From positions 63,210,619 through 63,274,618 of the forward strand of contig NC_079507.1 of assembly GCF_030052815.1 (NCBI RefSeq): a stretch of DNA of 64,000 bases. The letters are read 5' to 3'. A program made the position numbers and the translations under genes. Position 1 is the first letter of the stretch; each line of letters opens with the position of its first letter. This document shows, in pieces, positions 10,701 through 23,964 of this stretch. The notes beneath the pieces were generated by a model that did not search any database, was not told the origin of the DNA, and saw nothing but the letters and a program-made list of their open reading frames with translations. Source of the stretch: Hevea brasiliensis. Lineage: Eukaryota; Streptophyta; Magnoliopsida; Malpighiales; Euphorbiaceae.

Positions 10701-13700
10701 ACCACATATACCTGGTGAAGCCACCTATCAGTCATATTATGTATTTAACAACTATTTCATTCTTGACTTAGGCATCTCAAATTAGTATATTCATGAGAAT
10801 GCATCCTATCCACAGAAAATTTTCATATGCCAGTACTCCAGAATTCAGCGTTTGTAGACTCCATATTGTCAAAAGCAAGTGTTCTTTAAATTAAAGTTTG
10901 TGATGGAAATGCTAAAGAAACCCTGAAAGCCAGCTAAATTGAATCTTATCTCAAGGACTCAAAACATTTCATAAATAGTAGTTATAAACTGCAACTATAT
11001 CAGAAGTTCAGTTCCTTTTAATCTCCATTCTTTCTTGAAGTTGAACGAAAAAAACAATAAAGTTTCAATTCTTCAAATGACAATACCTGCTGCTCCACAG
11101 ATGCAAGGACCCTCATAAACCGTTCAATTTGTACTAACATCATGCCAGATTTTTCTGTCGCATTATTGATAAGCATCTCGTCCAAACCAATACCTTGGTA
11201 GCGTGCACGCCATCTCGAAAGTGCTCTTAGTTCTCCCATCCTAAATGCAATAATTTCTGCAGCAGGCTGAGAATTAAGCATATATCTTAGTTTCTACTAT
11301 GACCTCCTGGTATAAGGACCGTAACAACCCAAAATCAGACTAAAAATTATTACAGAACAACTCATAAGTAACAGATAAATAGATAGAAAACTACTCACAT
11401 GCCTTCAATTTAATGTCTACTTTAACGATTTCATTTTCATGAGATAAAGAAATGATACAAACCAACAGTTACCTAATAATGTTTCAAAATAAATAGAACA
11501 CAGAAAACACATAAGAGTAATACAAGCATCTGGAAATATTAAAACTGCACAAATAAATAAGATTAAACATACACCAAAGCTAATTCTTAGGGTATTAAGT
11601 TCCCTCCTCCAATGAGAGCATTTGAAAAAAAAAAAGGGAAAGAGCTATTGCTATTAACTAATCACTTTAAAGCAGAAACTAATTATTTCATCAGGTATAT
11701 AAGATTAGAAGAACAAATATTTAGAATACCATTCATGAGGGAGAGTCATATACGTTGAGGGCTGCTATTGCTAACGGTAAGAACATTGGTGAATTCTATG
11801 AATAAACTTCAACATTTTATTCTTTAGAGGGAAACCTCAGATAGTCATTCCATAAAAATTATACATTACGCACACACTTTTCATACACATGTCTAGGTGT
11901 AAATAGTAAAGTATTCAGTGAATCAGATTGCATGTGTCAGTAAACAATTCCAGGATTTATGAATTCATGAATACATTCACTGTTTCTGCCAGAACAACTC
12001 TGTAAAGAAGCCTGGTAAACTACTGGTAAATCCAAATCAAGAATATATTAACAGATGAACCCAATTCTATAAAGTGCTCCCCAAATAATGGTACTAAGAA
12101 AATTGACGTTTCGTAAGTACCAACTTAGCTACTTAAAAAAAAAAAATGTAATAGAACACCTGCATGTGATCAAGAACAATATGCTGAAGTTCTTTTCCAG
12201 CACCACAAACAACCTTTGACACACGCTTCACACCCTGTCAACCAATAAGAAAAGAAAAATAAATAAATAGCATTAAACCAGATATATAATCATAATTTCT
12301 CTAGGAAAAAGAAACTTTGATAAGGCCAAGGCCAACCATACCACTTCACCAAGAGTATTAACCAGAAATTGGTGTACTGCCGGACTAGTCCGAGCACCAC
12401 CCAAAACGCTTAGAAACTCCTCTTGGGGACTTGAGTCCAGGGCTATATGCAAATGGTAGAAACCAAGACAACAATAAATGAAATACTAAAACAAATAAGA
12501 GTTACAACTAATAAAATGATATCTGGTGTTGCCAACTGACATCAACTGATCAACAATTACCATGGTCAATAATCAAAGTAGATAGGGAATCAAACTTTTC
12601 ATGAAACATGCGCATGGCATCTGACCACTGCTTCATCATAACTGATAATGATGCCCGGATAACCTCAGTTAACTCCTCAATGTTAGAAGCTTGTTGGGCC
12701 AACTGATGGAGCTCATTTTTCCTACAATGATACAGAGAAAAATTATTTACATAGCACATTCAATTCAAGTTCAAGTATTCATCAAAGTCAAAACTGATGA
12801 TTAATGAAATAGCGAGCAAGAAGCACAAAGGAGAGAGAATCCTGATGAGTCAAATCCCAAGTGTATAGTTCTACAGACAATCAATATACCAGTGAGTAAC
12901 AACATTTTGTCAGACAACTTACCTATTAAAAAATATAGATGTATCAAGCACTAAGCCATGTGAGCCATGCATACCATGCCCAGCCATTTGACTTTGTTTT
13001 GATTCAACCATATTTCCATTAAGTTCTCCTGAGCACATGACAATCAAACGGCAAAGGTCTTTTGACAAAGCAACCTAATAACAAGAAATATATATAATAT
13101 ATATAAAAATTATCTCGCCTTAGTATAGAAAATAAACTTTTGAAGGCCGTCTGCATAGAGCATAAATGTACCTTGTAGGTGGAAGCATTCATTAACTGGC
13201 AAGTAGATTGTTCATCCACAAAGGGTGCAGGAACAGAAAACTTGTGTATGTTCTGCATAGTGTTGCAGATGTAGTAAATTCACAAGGGGAAAAATAGGCA
13301 AAGAGAAGAGCTAACTGACACATTGAACATAATACTAAAAAACAGATTATTTTGATTTTTTCTTCTTTGCCAGTAGATAGGAGTACAAGATACATCATAG
13401 TCATGCTACAACTAGGAATTGGCCTAAACCAAAGTATATTTGCCATGCAAAGTAATAGGCAAACAAAGTGATATTCATCTAACTGATGAAAACTGTAGAA
13501 AGAGATGATTCTCCTTAATTTCAATTAATCTGTACATGGGTATATATATATAATTGATTCCTATAATTGTAATCTACTAATTAGGAAGAAATCCTAAATA
13601 AAAAATCCTAAATAGGAATACAGAATACAGAATATACAAAGAAATAATATAGTGATTGACTTTCCATAACACTCCCCCTCAAGTTGGAGCATAGATGTTA

Positions 13701-16700
13701 ATCATGCCCAACTTGTTACAAATGTAGTCAATCCTAGCTCCATTCAGAGCTTTTGTGAAAATATCTCCTAACTGCTCTCCAGTTTTGATGTGTCCTGTTG
13801 AGATGATCTGTTGGTGAATCTTTTCACAAACAAACTGACAATCAATCTCAATACGTTTGGTCCGCTCATGAAACACCGGATTAGAAGCAATATGGAGAGC
13901 AGCTTGATTATCACACCACAATTTCGCAGGCAGGGAGGTCTTACAACCTGTCTCATCTAATAATTGAAGTATCCACATTACCTCACATACTGATTGTGTC
14001 ATGGCTCCGTATTCGGATTCAGCACTAGATCGAGAAACTACACTCTGCTTCTTGCTTCTTCAAGACACCAAATTTCCTCCAACAAAAACGCAATATCCAG
14101 TAGTTGACCTCTTATCAACCTTAGATCCAGCCCAGTCAGCATCTAAAAAATATTCAACATTCAAATGCCTATGATTACCATATAACAAACCTCTTCCTGG
14201 AGCGCTCTTTAGATAACACAAGATTTGTCCCAAAACTTCCCAATGAGCAACAGTTGGGGAAGACATAAATTGACTTACACACTAATGGCATAAGCAATGT
14301 CAGGACAAGTAACTGTAAGGTAGTTCAATTTTCCTATCAATCTCCTGTATCTCTCTAGATCTTCAAACAACTCACTATCCCCTGCTAACAGTTGTAAATT
14401 TGGAGTCATTGGTGTACTACAAGGCTTAGCACCTAATTTTCCCGTCTCTGTCAATAAATCAATGACATATTTTCTTTGAGACAAGAAAATACCTTATTAC
14501 TTCTCATAACTTCAATACCCAAGAAATAATTTAATAATCCCAAGTCTTTGGTCCGAAACTGGGTTTGGAGAAAGGTTTTAAGAGATGAAATACCTGCAGA
14601 GTCACTCCCAGTGATGACAATGTCATCCACATAAACTACCAGGAGAATTAGACCAGCCTCAGATTGCCTATAAAATACTGAGTGATCACACTTACTCTTT
14701 TGCATACCAAATTCCTGTACTGCTTCACTGAATCTCCCAAACCAAGCCCTAGAACTTTGTTCTAAGCCATAAAGAGACTTCCGAAGCCTACAAACTCTAC
14801 CCAACTCCCCCTGAACAACAAACCCAGGTAGTTGCTCCATATACACCTCCTCCTGAAAATCACCATGAAGGAAAACATTCTTGATATCTAATTGATGCAG
14901 GGGCCAATCATATGTAGCTGCTAAAGAGATAAACAAGCGAACAGAAGTAAGTTTAGCCACAGGAGAAAAAGTGTCAAAGTAATCAAACCCATATGTCTGA
15001 GCATATCCTTTTGCTACAAGGCGTGCTTTTAACCTAGCCACAGAACCATTAGGATTTACCTTTATTGTAAATACCCATTTGCAACCAATAGCTTTCTTAC
15101 CAGTGAGCAAAGGCAACAGTTCCCATGTACCATTAGCATCTAAAGCCTCCATTTCCTCTTTCATAGCAGCACACCAGCCAGGACGAGACAGTGCCTCACC
15201 AACAGTATTAGGAATAGGAACAGAGTCTAAAGAAGTAACAAAATACCGAAAACAAGAAGACAATTGATTATAAGAAATAAAAGAAGAGATAGGGTAAGTA
15301 CATGAACGTTTACCTTTACGAAGAGCAATGGGTAAGTCTAGATCAAAATCATGATCAGTATGAGGTATAGGATCTCCTAACAAAGTAGCTGGTGGAGGAT
15401 CTGAATCAGGAATCTCCAATTTCCTGGAATAAACATGAACAACGGGAGGTCGAGTAGGTCTAGAGACAGAAGGAACAGGCTGTTGGAGAGGACTAGACAT
15501 TGGTTGGACAGTATATATTAAGAGATCATCCTCCTCCCCCTGATTCTCATACGCAAATGATTGAGGAAAAAATGAAGTGGACTTAAAAAATGTAACATCT
15601 GCAGAAACAAGATAACGATTAAGAGTAGGAGAAATACAGCGGTACCCTTTTTGCAGCTGGGAGTACCCAAGAGAGACACATATGAGAGACTTTGGATCCA
15701 ATTTAGTAACCTGTGGATGAACATCACGTACAAAACAAGTACAACAAAAAATACGAGGTTCAACAGGGAACAAAGATTTTGTAGGAAACAAAGCAGTATA
15801 AAGAATATCCCCATTAAGGACAGAAGACGGCATACGATTGATCAAAAAACATACCGTAGAAACTACATCCGCCCAAAAGTATTTAGGAGTTTTCATCTGA
15901 AAAAGAAGAGCACGAGTTACCTCAAGAAGATGCCGATTTTTTCTTTCGGCCACGCCATTTTAGGGAGGGGCATCCACACAGGAAGACTGATGAAGAATGC
16001 TATTTTGTGTCATATAAGACTAAAATTGTGTTTTAAAGTATTCTTTGGCATTGTCACTTCTTAATATGCGCACATAAATATTAAATTGAGTTTTGATTTC
16101 ATTACAAAATGCACAAAAGATAGAAAACAACTCAGAACAATTTTTCATTAAATATAACCAGGTAACACGAGAGTAATAATCAACAAAAGTAACAAAATAA
16201 CGAAATTCAGTTTAAGAAGTAACAGAACAAGGACCCCAAACATCAGAATGAACTAACTCAAAAGGGATAAAGCCCGTTTATTGACTCTAGACACAGAAGG
16301 CAAACGATGATGTTTTGCAAACTGACACGACTCACATTCTAGTACTGATAAAGACCGAAACTGAGGACATAGCTTTTTCATGGTTGACAAAAAAGGATGA
16401 CCCAATCTACAATGAGCTTCAAGAGGTGTTAAGGTAATGGAGCAAACATGCGACCGCGGTACATGATTTTCTAGAATGTAGAGACCACCTAACTCACGTC
16501 CTCTACCAATAACCTGCTTCGTCGTAAGATCCTAAAACAAACACTGGTCAGGAAAAAAGGAAACAGAACAATTTAATGTACGAGTAAGTTTACTAATAGA
16601 AAGTAGATTAAAGAGAATTTTGGTAGACACAAAACAGATGACAAAGAAATTGACGAAGTTGGATTTGCAGTTTCAAAACCCATGACACAAGAAGTAAAAC

Positions 16701-19700
16701 CATCAGCTAAAGTAACAATAGAAGAAGTGAGATTAGACTGAAAAGCAGATAGAAGACTAGAATTACCTATCTTGTGATCTGTCGCACCAGAATCAATAAC
16801 CCATTTGGATGAGGAAGACACAAGGCATGTAGTGGATTTACCTGACTCAGCGATCACAGTGACAGGGGAACTGGTAGGCTTTAGAGATGCTTGATACTGA
16901 GAAAACTGTACAAAATCCTCTGTAGATACCAAAATAGTTTTCTCAGAGGAAGATACTGTAGAATCCTCTGCTGCCATATTTGCCATCTGTGATCACTGAT
17001 TTTTCCTCTGAAGTTGCAAACAATTATATTTTGTATAGCCAGGCTCATGGCAATAATAACAAATGACTCCTCTTGAGTCCTGATTAGAACTAGCCTCTCC
17101 ATTACGCTGATTACTTCTGTTGCCTGTAATTCCTCCTCTACTTCCTCTTCTATTACCCTGTTGTCCATTTGGATTATAGCTAATAAGAGCACTACTGGCA
17201 GGCTGTGAAGATTGAGTACTCTCTGTACGAAGGACCCGTGTGAACGTTTCATGCAAAGAGGAAATCTCAAAACTGGAGAGAATCTGAGATTTAGCAGTCT
17301 CATACTCTGAAGGAAGGTCTGCAAGAAAACTCATAACAGCCAGTTGCTCTCGTTGAGCCTGCTGAACTTTCACATCAGGATTAAAAGGCAACAATACATT
17401 AAGTTCCTCATATACCCGTTTAAAATCCATAAAATAAGCCGTGAGAGACTTATCATCTTTCTCAGCACGGTAGAATGCCTTACAAACATCATAAATACAG
17501 GAGATATTCCCTTTACCAGAATACAGAATATCTAAGTAATCCATCAATTCCTTAACAAATTCACAGTGATTAATTAAACTAATTACCTCACTGTGAATCG
17601 AGTTTCGAAACTGCAAAAACAACCGAGCATCCTCCCTTAGCCAAGTTTGTCGTGTATCATCCGTAGGTGGATCTTTAGTAAGGTGATCATCCTTATCAAT
17701 GCTACGCAAATAGACCCTAATAGTCTTACTCCACTCCAGGTAATTCGAACCATTAAGTTTGTGTTCCGTGATCATAGTCATCACCGAAATCACATCAGAA
17801 ATAACATTCTTATTGTCTGCCATTTGTTGAGACAAAAAAAACTATCTGAAACGCTAATCCAAAGTGCTTACAACAGCAAAATAACCAAAAATCACAAATC
17901 AAGCAAATACCAAAATAGGATCTGAGAGCCAAATCTCAGAAGTCCTTTAATGGTATACTAGATCAGGCAACAGCACACAGTGGTGGAATGAGGGGGTTGA
18001 GGCGACGCCGGCGATGTTAATCGGAGTCAAAACGGCTGGTCGGCGGCCAAGGTCTCTCCTGAGCTGGATGGTGAGAACAAATAGTCACCCTAGATAGATA
18101 ACCTGCTCTGATACCATGTAGAAAGAGATGATTCTCCTTAATTTCAATTAATCTGTACATGGGTATATATATACAATTGATTCCTATAATTGTGTTCTAC
18201 TAATTAGGAAGAAATCCTAAATAAGAAATCCTAAATAAGAAATCCTAAATAGGAATACAGAATATAGAATATACAAAGAAATAATATAGTGATTGACTTT
18301 CCATAACAAAAACTATGAAAAACTTAGAAGGCAGTTGTCGTGTAGTAATTACTCAAACTATTAACTCTATTACAAAAAAAAAAAAAAAAAAAAAACACTG
18401 TAGCATTTATGCTCACAGCGATCCAAGGATATCTAGCATGACCTGAACTTCTAAGAATAAATAGAAACTATTGCTCTTGCAGCCATAAAAATCAATTCAA
18501 ATCAAATCAAGTCTATGTGAACTAGTTAACAAATTCATAAATTGCTCATATTTAGATAACTCCCTTCCTAGTGCTCAGACTTGTTCTTATCCAAGCCATT
18601 GTAGCCCATGCATTAGTGCAAGAGCTGAGCTATTTGCATGGATCCTACATTGTGAACTAACCAATCCCATAACAGTCTAGCAGACCAAAATCCATCATAT
18701 GAACAAAACCAAACTTATAATTTCAAGCTAGAGTTCCACTGGGTCCAAAGCAATAGGGTTTCAGAAAGTTATGAAGAGAATGAATGATACACATAAACAA
18801 CTCACAATTTTTCCTATTGGAAATATTCCAAATATACTGAAGCAAATGCTTCCATCATTGTCTGCGCTACACAGAACATTAAATCGTTGGTATGAAGAAT
18901 TTGACAACTCTTGATATGAATCTTCATTGTCATCCATGAAACCAGCATCTCCACACACCACACCAGGCGTCCGAGGAGGCCGAGGAGCAGGAGGGAAGAA
19001 ACGAGGAGTACGGTCTTCATAAGTTGAGAAGTTATGAGAACCATCCTGAAACCAAGTTTAAAAATAAAAATAAAAATGATCAATACAAAGGCAGCAAGTG
19101 ATTAGAAAATGAATTAGGGTCTGTTTGGTTTAACTGTTAAATGTAGCTGATAACAGTTTAACTGATAGTTGTTATTATTAGCTGATAGCTGGTAACTAAT
19201 AATAGCTGATTTATGTTAAGTGTTTGGTAAAACTATATTTAACTGTTACTGTTAATATATAAAATACCAATAAAGGTATATATCATATAATTTGTTTTAT
19301 TATTAAAATAAATATAAAATTATAAATTTATTATATTATTAAAATAAAAATATAATTATTGATTTATTATATCATATTATTTATTTTATTATTGAAATAA
19401 GAAAATAATTAAATTCTTGAAAAAATAATTAAATAATTTTAAAAATATAGTTATAATAAAGTAATTTTGTTGTTGATAAAGAAAGAAAATCTCATAATTT
19501 TAAGCTTTTAGACAAAAAAAATGTATTTTTTTATAATAAATAAGAATTTTATATTTTATGTTATTAATAGAAAATATTTTAACAAAATTGCAATATGCTA
19601 ATTAAGGTATTAAGATTGTAAATAAAAAAAACGCAAATAATATTAATAATATTCATTTTCGAGTTACATGAAAAAGGATAATATGATCTAAATAAAAAAT

Positions 19701-21724
19701 AAAATAAAATCGGCTATCAAGTGATGGAAAATAACTTTGTTTTCAAAGCTGATACAAACTGCAGCTGATGGATATCATGTCAATTAACTATCAGCTATCT
19801 GCTCTATTTTTTTAAGCTTGTCAAACACTTCAATTCACCTGTTTGAGTGTCTATCAACGAACCCATAATGTTTACAACTATGCTTATTTAAGAGAGTATG
19901 TATTTCAAATAAAAGAGAACAAAGAACTTTTTTCAATAGACCATCTCCCTATAGGTAGCTGGTGAAATGATAAGGACTTACCTTATTCAATTGTCCGTCC
20001 TCCTCCCAGTTAAGACACACAACTGCAACCGCATGAGACTTCAAGCTTCTCAATAACTTCCCATTCTGCTTGATATACAATACTAGGTATTATTAAAACA
20101 AAACCAAAATAAACCAATATTATAAGAAAAATACAATGGATTGCATGTGTGTACATGCGTACACAAGAGTACCCATAGACCTTGCATACAAAATGGGTAC
20201 CAAAAACCACAAAGGCAGATGTAATAACTTTATTACATTTAATATATATCATTAACAAGAATATACACTCAATTTATAATACTAATGCCATAAACTAAAG
20301 GTCCTACCGTCCTAGAGGGCAAAAATTTTAAAAGGCTTGTTAGAACAACAAATATTCTTGAACTCAAAACAGAAAGCTACATGAAAATAAGACACAATTA
20401 TGTGTCATCCTTATCTAAATAAATTGCCTATACAATATAGCAATTTCAAAAAGCGACAGATGAAAATGTAAATAATGTGGGATTTTCAATCTAACTTATT
20501 TTCACAACATAAAATATTAGTAATAAGATGCTATGACATAATAAAGCAAGGGAAGGTTTACAACCATGAAAGAGCTGTAATGTGATCACAATTTCTATAC
20601 CATTATATTATGATAAGTAAAGCATTTGTAGCAACCAAGATGAATGGCACATCATGTTGGAATCAATCTTGGTTGATTCAGGAGAGGGTAGACTGTACTA
20701 TCTGCTTTTTGTTAGATTTTTTGGGGAATTTAACAAGGTCTCACGCCAGTTGGGATTTTCCCTTCAAACTAATGCAGAGTGGTCAAAATGCATACCAAGC
20801 ATAAGATGAGTCATATGGGCTAATGAACAAAAGAAAAGCTCAAGATTCAGATGATAGAGATCCTACGTGGGTAAAAAAGGTTAAGACCAACCTACCAAGA
20901 GAAAGTGATAAATTTCAATAAAAGTAAATGAAAGCCATTCACCTCAACATCATGCAAGGAAATGGTTCCATCTTCAAGCCCAACAGCTATTGCTTTACCA
21001 TCAGGACGCCAACACAAGGATGTAATACACCTTCCTAAACAATTTAGATAAACTCATTAAACAGCTTACAGCCTAGTTGAGGTCTGCTAATGAATTGATA
21101 ATTTAAATAAATAAGCACCCATATTCGATGTGAAGTAATATGCATTTTGAACATTTAATAAGATTTAGATACAATATATCAGAGGGGAAAAAAAAAAGCA
21201 TTACATTCAATCACATCTTGCCCTTTCCAAATATTTTATCTACAACACAAACAAATTTCCACAACATTCTAAAATCTTAAAAGTGATCTTATATAACCTA
21301 AACACAATGAAGGGAAAGAACAATGGATTAGACAGCAAGAAATTTTTTATCTGGAAAAGGGGTCATATCGTTCATTGCACATTAATTAAACAGATGCGAC
21401 TGATTGGAAAAAAGAAAAATCAGAGAAAAAAAAAAGTAAAGAAAGAAAATTACCAGGGGATATGGTCCACAACCTCTGCCAGTTGAATCTATGAAGCAAA
21501 ATCTTAGAATCCTCTGTCACCATGGCCAGTAAATCCTTCTCTGGGTTCCACTCCGCAATTTTGATCTATCAAAGAAATAATTATTACCCAAAAAAATTAA
21601 AAAAACAAAACTCTAATTGATGAATGGACACACATTGGGTAGTTAGATAGAGAACCTGAGAGGTGACGGGTTTGTCAAATTGAAGCTGAAATGGAAGCAG
21701 CCGCTGCTCCTCATCTGTTTCCAT
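7727..21724 (-). CDS. APC4: Anaphase-promoting complex subunit 4 (19 exons)
   Basis: APC4 is a scaffold subunit of the APC/C ubiquitin ligase that targets cyclins and securin for degradation in mitosis. Exons in transcript order: 21724-21656, 21565-21454, 21034-20943, 20065-19982, 19045-18806, 13252-13172, 13074-12923, 12721-12561, 12442-12342, 12234-12160, 11266-11087, 10499-10417, 10331-10236, 9791-9687, 9344-9206, 8951-8724, 8647-8495, 8007-7926, 7821-7727. All join in frame with GT-AG borders, giving 2328 nt and 775 residues, the usual plant length. The N-terminus [12 protein letters not shown] leads into an APC4-type WD40 region with [17 protein letters not shown], and the rest is the helical APC4 long domain (e.g. 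[19 protein letters not shown]). The C-terminus is acidic ([12 protein letters not shown]). Intron 5 carries a copia element and intron 4 a MITE-like element; the coding sequence looks undamaged. Identification is by recognition of the family sequence. Confidence 0.95.
13494..13671 (-). repeat. Copia 3' LTR (178 bp)
   Basis: It begins TGTAGAAAGAG and ends CCATAACA. It matches the other LTR with about 5 substitutions by eye and lacks one 14-bp internal repeat unit (built on AAGAAATCCTAAAT) present in the other copy. Confidence 0.95.
13672..13680 (-). promoter_or_regulatory. Copia polypurine tract
   Basis: On the minus strand this reads GAGGGGGAG directly before the 3' LTR, where plus-strand DNA synthesis is primed. 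The pol stop codon (TGA) overlaps its upstream edge. Confidence 0.85.
13679..17835 (-). pseudogene. Copia gag-pol polyprotein, disrupted
   Basis: Gag starts at the ATG at 17835 ([10 protein letters not shown]) with a CCHC knuckle [14 protein letters not shown]. An in-frame TGA at 16993-16995 separates it from a protease region with the active site DSGATDH. After a frameshift near 16573-16640 come the pre-integrase HCRLGH...CESC motif, an integrase core (RSDNAKEYF, then NGVAERKN) with stops near 16217, 16015 and 15959, and RT with the YVDD catalytic box in a 500-codon open stretch (14451-15953). RNase H ([30 protein letters not shown]) follows in shifted frames to the end at 13679. Only a handful of lesions are present, consistent with a fairly recent insertion. 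Confidence 0.93.
18105..18116 (-). promoter_or_regulatory. Copia primer binding site (initiator Met-tRNA)
   Basis: On the minus strand it reads TGGTATCAGAGC directly after the 5' LTR, the standard plant copia site complementary to the 3' end of initiator methionine tRNA. Confidence 0.93.
18117..18308 (-). repeat. Copia 5' LTR (192 bp)
   Basis: The partner of 13494-13671. It has the same TG...CA ends and three copies of an AAATCCTAAATA-like unit against two in the other LTR. Confidence 0.95.
19122..19840. mobile_element. Probable non-autonomous DNA transposon (MITE-like) in APC4 intron 4
   Basis: The left side starts TAGGGTCTGTTTGGTTTAAC and contains AGCTGATAGCTGGTAACTA-type words. The right side has the inverse (TTAACTATCAGCTATCTG) and ends near GTCAAACACTTC. 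GTTTGG-type ends with TA/AT-rich interiors are common in plant hAT-derived MITEs. No clean target duplication was found, so the borders are approximate. Confidence 0.45.
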
Positions 21725-22262
21725 GACTATCACTGAAGCTTTAACAAGTACTGGCACTTGAAGATGATAATGAGACGTTATAGAAGGAAAATTTTAGTAA
21801 GAAAGAAATGCAAATGAAATTTGCATTATAAAAACCCTAAAGAAAGTAGAAAAGCTGCTCAAAGCGTCGAATGGTGAGGGAGAAGGTGCCAAAATGGCGA
21901 CAGCGACGTCGTTTCGTTTATTGACTGGATGTACGAGTAGAAGAAGAGCAAAGAGCTACCTGGTTGCTGCTAAAATAGCTGACGCGCCCGAACTCGAACA
22001 TGAAGCGGAGAAAGAGAGCAGAGGGCGGGAACCTAAACCCCTAACATATTGCCGTATTTATATTTATATATTCCTTTTTCTAATACAATTAAATAATTTT
22101 TAATTATATATACTTCAGTTAAAAAAGAATTCAATCCTCAAATAATCATATTATTTTTATATAATTTTATTTTTAATAAATTTTCTAAAAATTAAAAACA
22201 AATGAATTCTTTTCCATATTCAAATATAAAATTTTGACAAAAAATTTAAACTAAAGTTTTAA
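21725..22262 (-). promoter_or_regulatory. APC4 5' UTR and upstream region
   Basis: This is the sequence upstream of the APC4 start at 21724. A relatively GC-rich patch at about 21860-22040 probably marks the transcription start area. The short open frame on the plus strand at 21894-22103 lies here and is not convincing as a gene. No TATA box was assigned. Confidence 0.35.
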
Positions 22263-23090
22263 GACAAAATTACTATTTAATTTTTATATCTAGTAAAATT
22301 AATTATTTAATTTTTGTGTTTCAAAAAATATAATATTTAGCCTCTATGTTTACTTTCATTAAATTATTTGATTTTTTTATCAAATTTTATATTATTCATA
22401 CTATTTAAATTATTTTTTAATATATCTATTTTAAAGAAATTAATTACTTGGTCTATATATTTTTAAAAATATTATTTTTTAGTCATTTTATTTTAATGAA
22501 ATTAATTAGTTAGTTCTTATATTTTAAAAAATATATTGATTGATAAAAATAAAAATTGTGTTATGTGAATACTAAATCTGAATTTATATTTTTTTAATCT
22601 TCAATTATTTAGATATTATTTTTATAATTTATTTACCTGAAATTTTTCTTAATTATTTAAAATTTAAGAAAACTGATTAATTTTTTTGTGTATACCGCTT
22701 ATACCGTTTTTATCAATAAATGAAAATAAAGAGAGAATGATAGGAAGAAGTGTGTGAATGTAGAGAAAAAGAAATATGTTGAGAAAAATAAAAAATGATA
22801 AGATAAAAATAAAAAGAGAGATAAAGATAATTTAGATATAAAAAATAATTATGAAAATAAAATTATAGGAACTAACTAATATGATTCTTTAAAATATATG
22901 AGCTAATTAATTAATTTTATTAAAATATATGAACTAAATAACAGGTTAATCAATATTGACTAATAAAAAAATAATCAAATAATTTAACAGAAATAAAATA
23001 TAAGAATTAAATAATATATTTTTTAAATATAAAAATTAAATAATTAATTTTATTAAATAATATGGACTAAATAATAATTTACCTAAACTT
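22263..23090. mobile_element. Long-inverted-repeat MITE-like element
   Basis: The segment at about 22263-22395 (blocks such as TATTTAATTTTTATAT and AAAATTAATTATTTAAT) reappears inverted at about 22955-23090. The whole is AT-rich and contains no coding sequence. It looks like a foldback or MITE element, but AT-richness makes the borders uncertain. Confidence 0.45.
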
Positions 23091-23964
23091 TAATTTTTAA
23101 TTAGGTATTAAGAAAACTTTGTTGACACTAAATTTATCATTAATGAGACTCTCACATTTATATAATATATTAGATCACTAAAAAAAGAATAGATAATATT
23201 TTTTCAAAAAATATTATACATGTTATCTTCAAATTTTTTAAATAACATTTTTAATCCTTAATATTTTAGATAAATAATTTTCATATATTATAAACTCAAA
23301 ATTATAAATATTATAATAAAATTAAAAACTTATTTTATTTTAAAAGTAACTAAGTGATATTTAAAACATAAGAAAAGGACTAACATGCACCATTCTTTTA
23401 AAATTTAAAGACGATTTATTTCAATTCCATTAATAAAAATGACATAAACACAGCCCTGCCTGGGCAGCTTCTTCCTTCTTGTCATTCATTTTTTATTTTT
23501 TAAGGCTATTCACGAGTCAGCGCTCACCTTCGAGGCCAGGTTTTCATCCGTTCGATGTTTGATGGGTATTCTTCAACCGCTGGGATTTTTTATTTTATTT
23601 TATTATTATTAATTTTAGTTTTTGCAGTAATGAGGACTTCGAATCCACCGAAAGTTAATCCCTACAGTTGGGATCACGACCCAACATCGGCATCTTTTTA
23701 TTTCATCACCATCGACCCTTTCACCTGTCTTTTGCCACACCACACTATTAATTTATTTGTGCCTTTTTTCTTATATATATATAGAGGCATTATTTTTTAT
23801 ATACTGTTTTGCTTTGTCCACATTGATAAAGTTTAATGGTAAAATGAATGAGGGAGTGCTTGCTTCCTATGAAGTATAAATTTTAATTAAATTAAAGAGT
23901 CATGGACATTTTAGTCCCTTATAATTTTAATTTAATTTTAGGCTGATTTATTAATGGTTTTCAA
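23091..23964. other. AT-rich intergenic DNA
   Basis: No gene is recognised. A short, less AT-rich patch at about 23455-23730 holds a 93-codon open frame (23555-23836, +) that starts hydrophobic. It shows no family resemblance and no exon structure. Confidence 0.4.

Larger units (their letters stand above)
13494..18308 (-). mobile_element. Ty1/copia LTR retrotransposon in APC4 intron 5
   Basis: The element is 4815 bp, flanked on both sides by the target duplication AAAAC (13489-13493 and 18309-18313). The LTRs start TG and end CA. Its coding strand is minus, the same as APC4. It has an initiator-Met-tRNA type primer site next to the right (5') LTR, a purine tract next to the left (3') LTR, and a gag-protease-integrase-RT-RNase H order, which defines copia. 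The coding region carries several stops and frameshifts, so it is not autonomous now. Confidence 0.97.

Noticed and set aside
21894..22103. 69-codon plus-strand frame next to the APC4 start
   Set aside because: It lies in the presumed bidirectional upstream region, but the second half is low complexity and no splice continuation was found; could be a first exon but not supportable.
23555..23836. 93-codon plus-strand frame with a hydrophobic start
   Set aside because: Hydrophobicity comes from TTT/TTA-rich sequence; no domain and no conserved motif.
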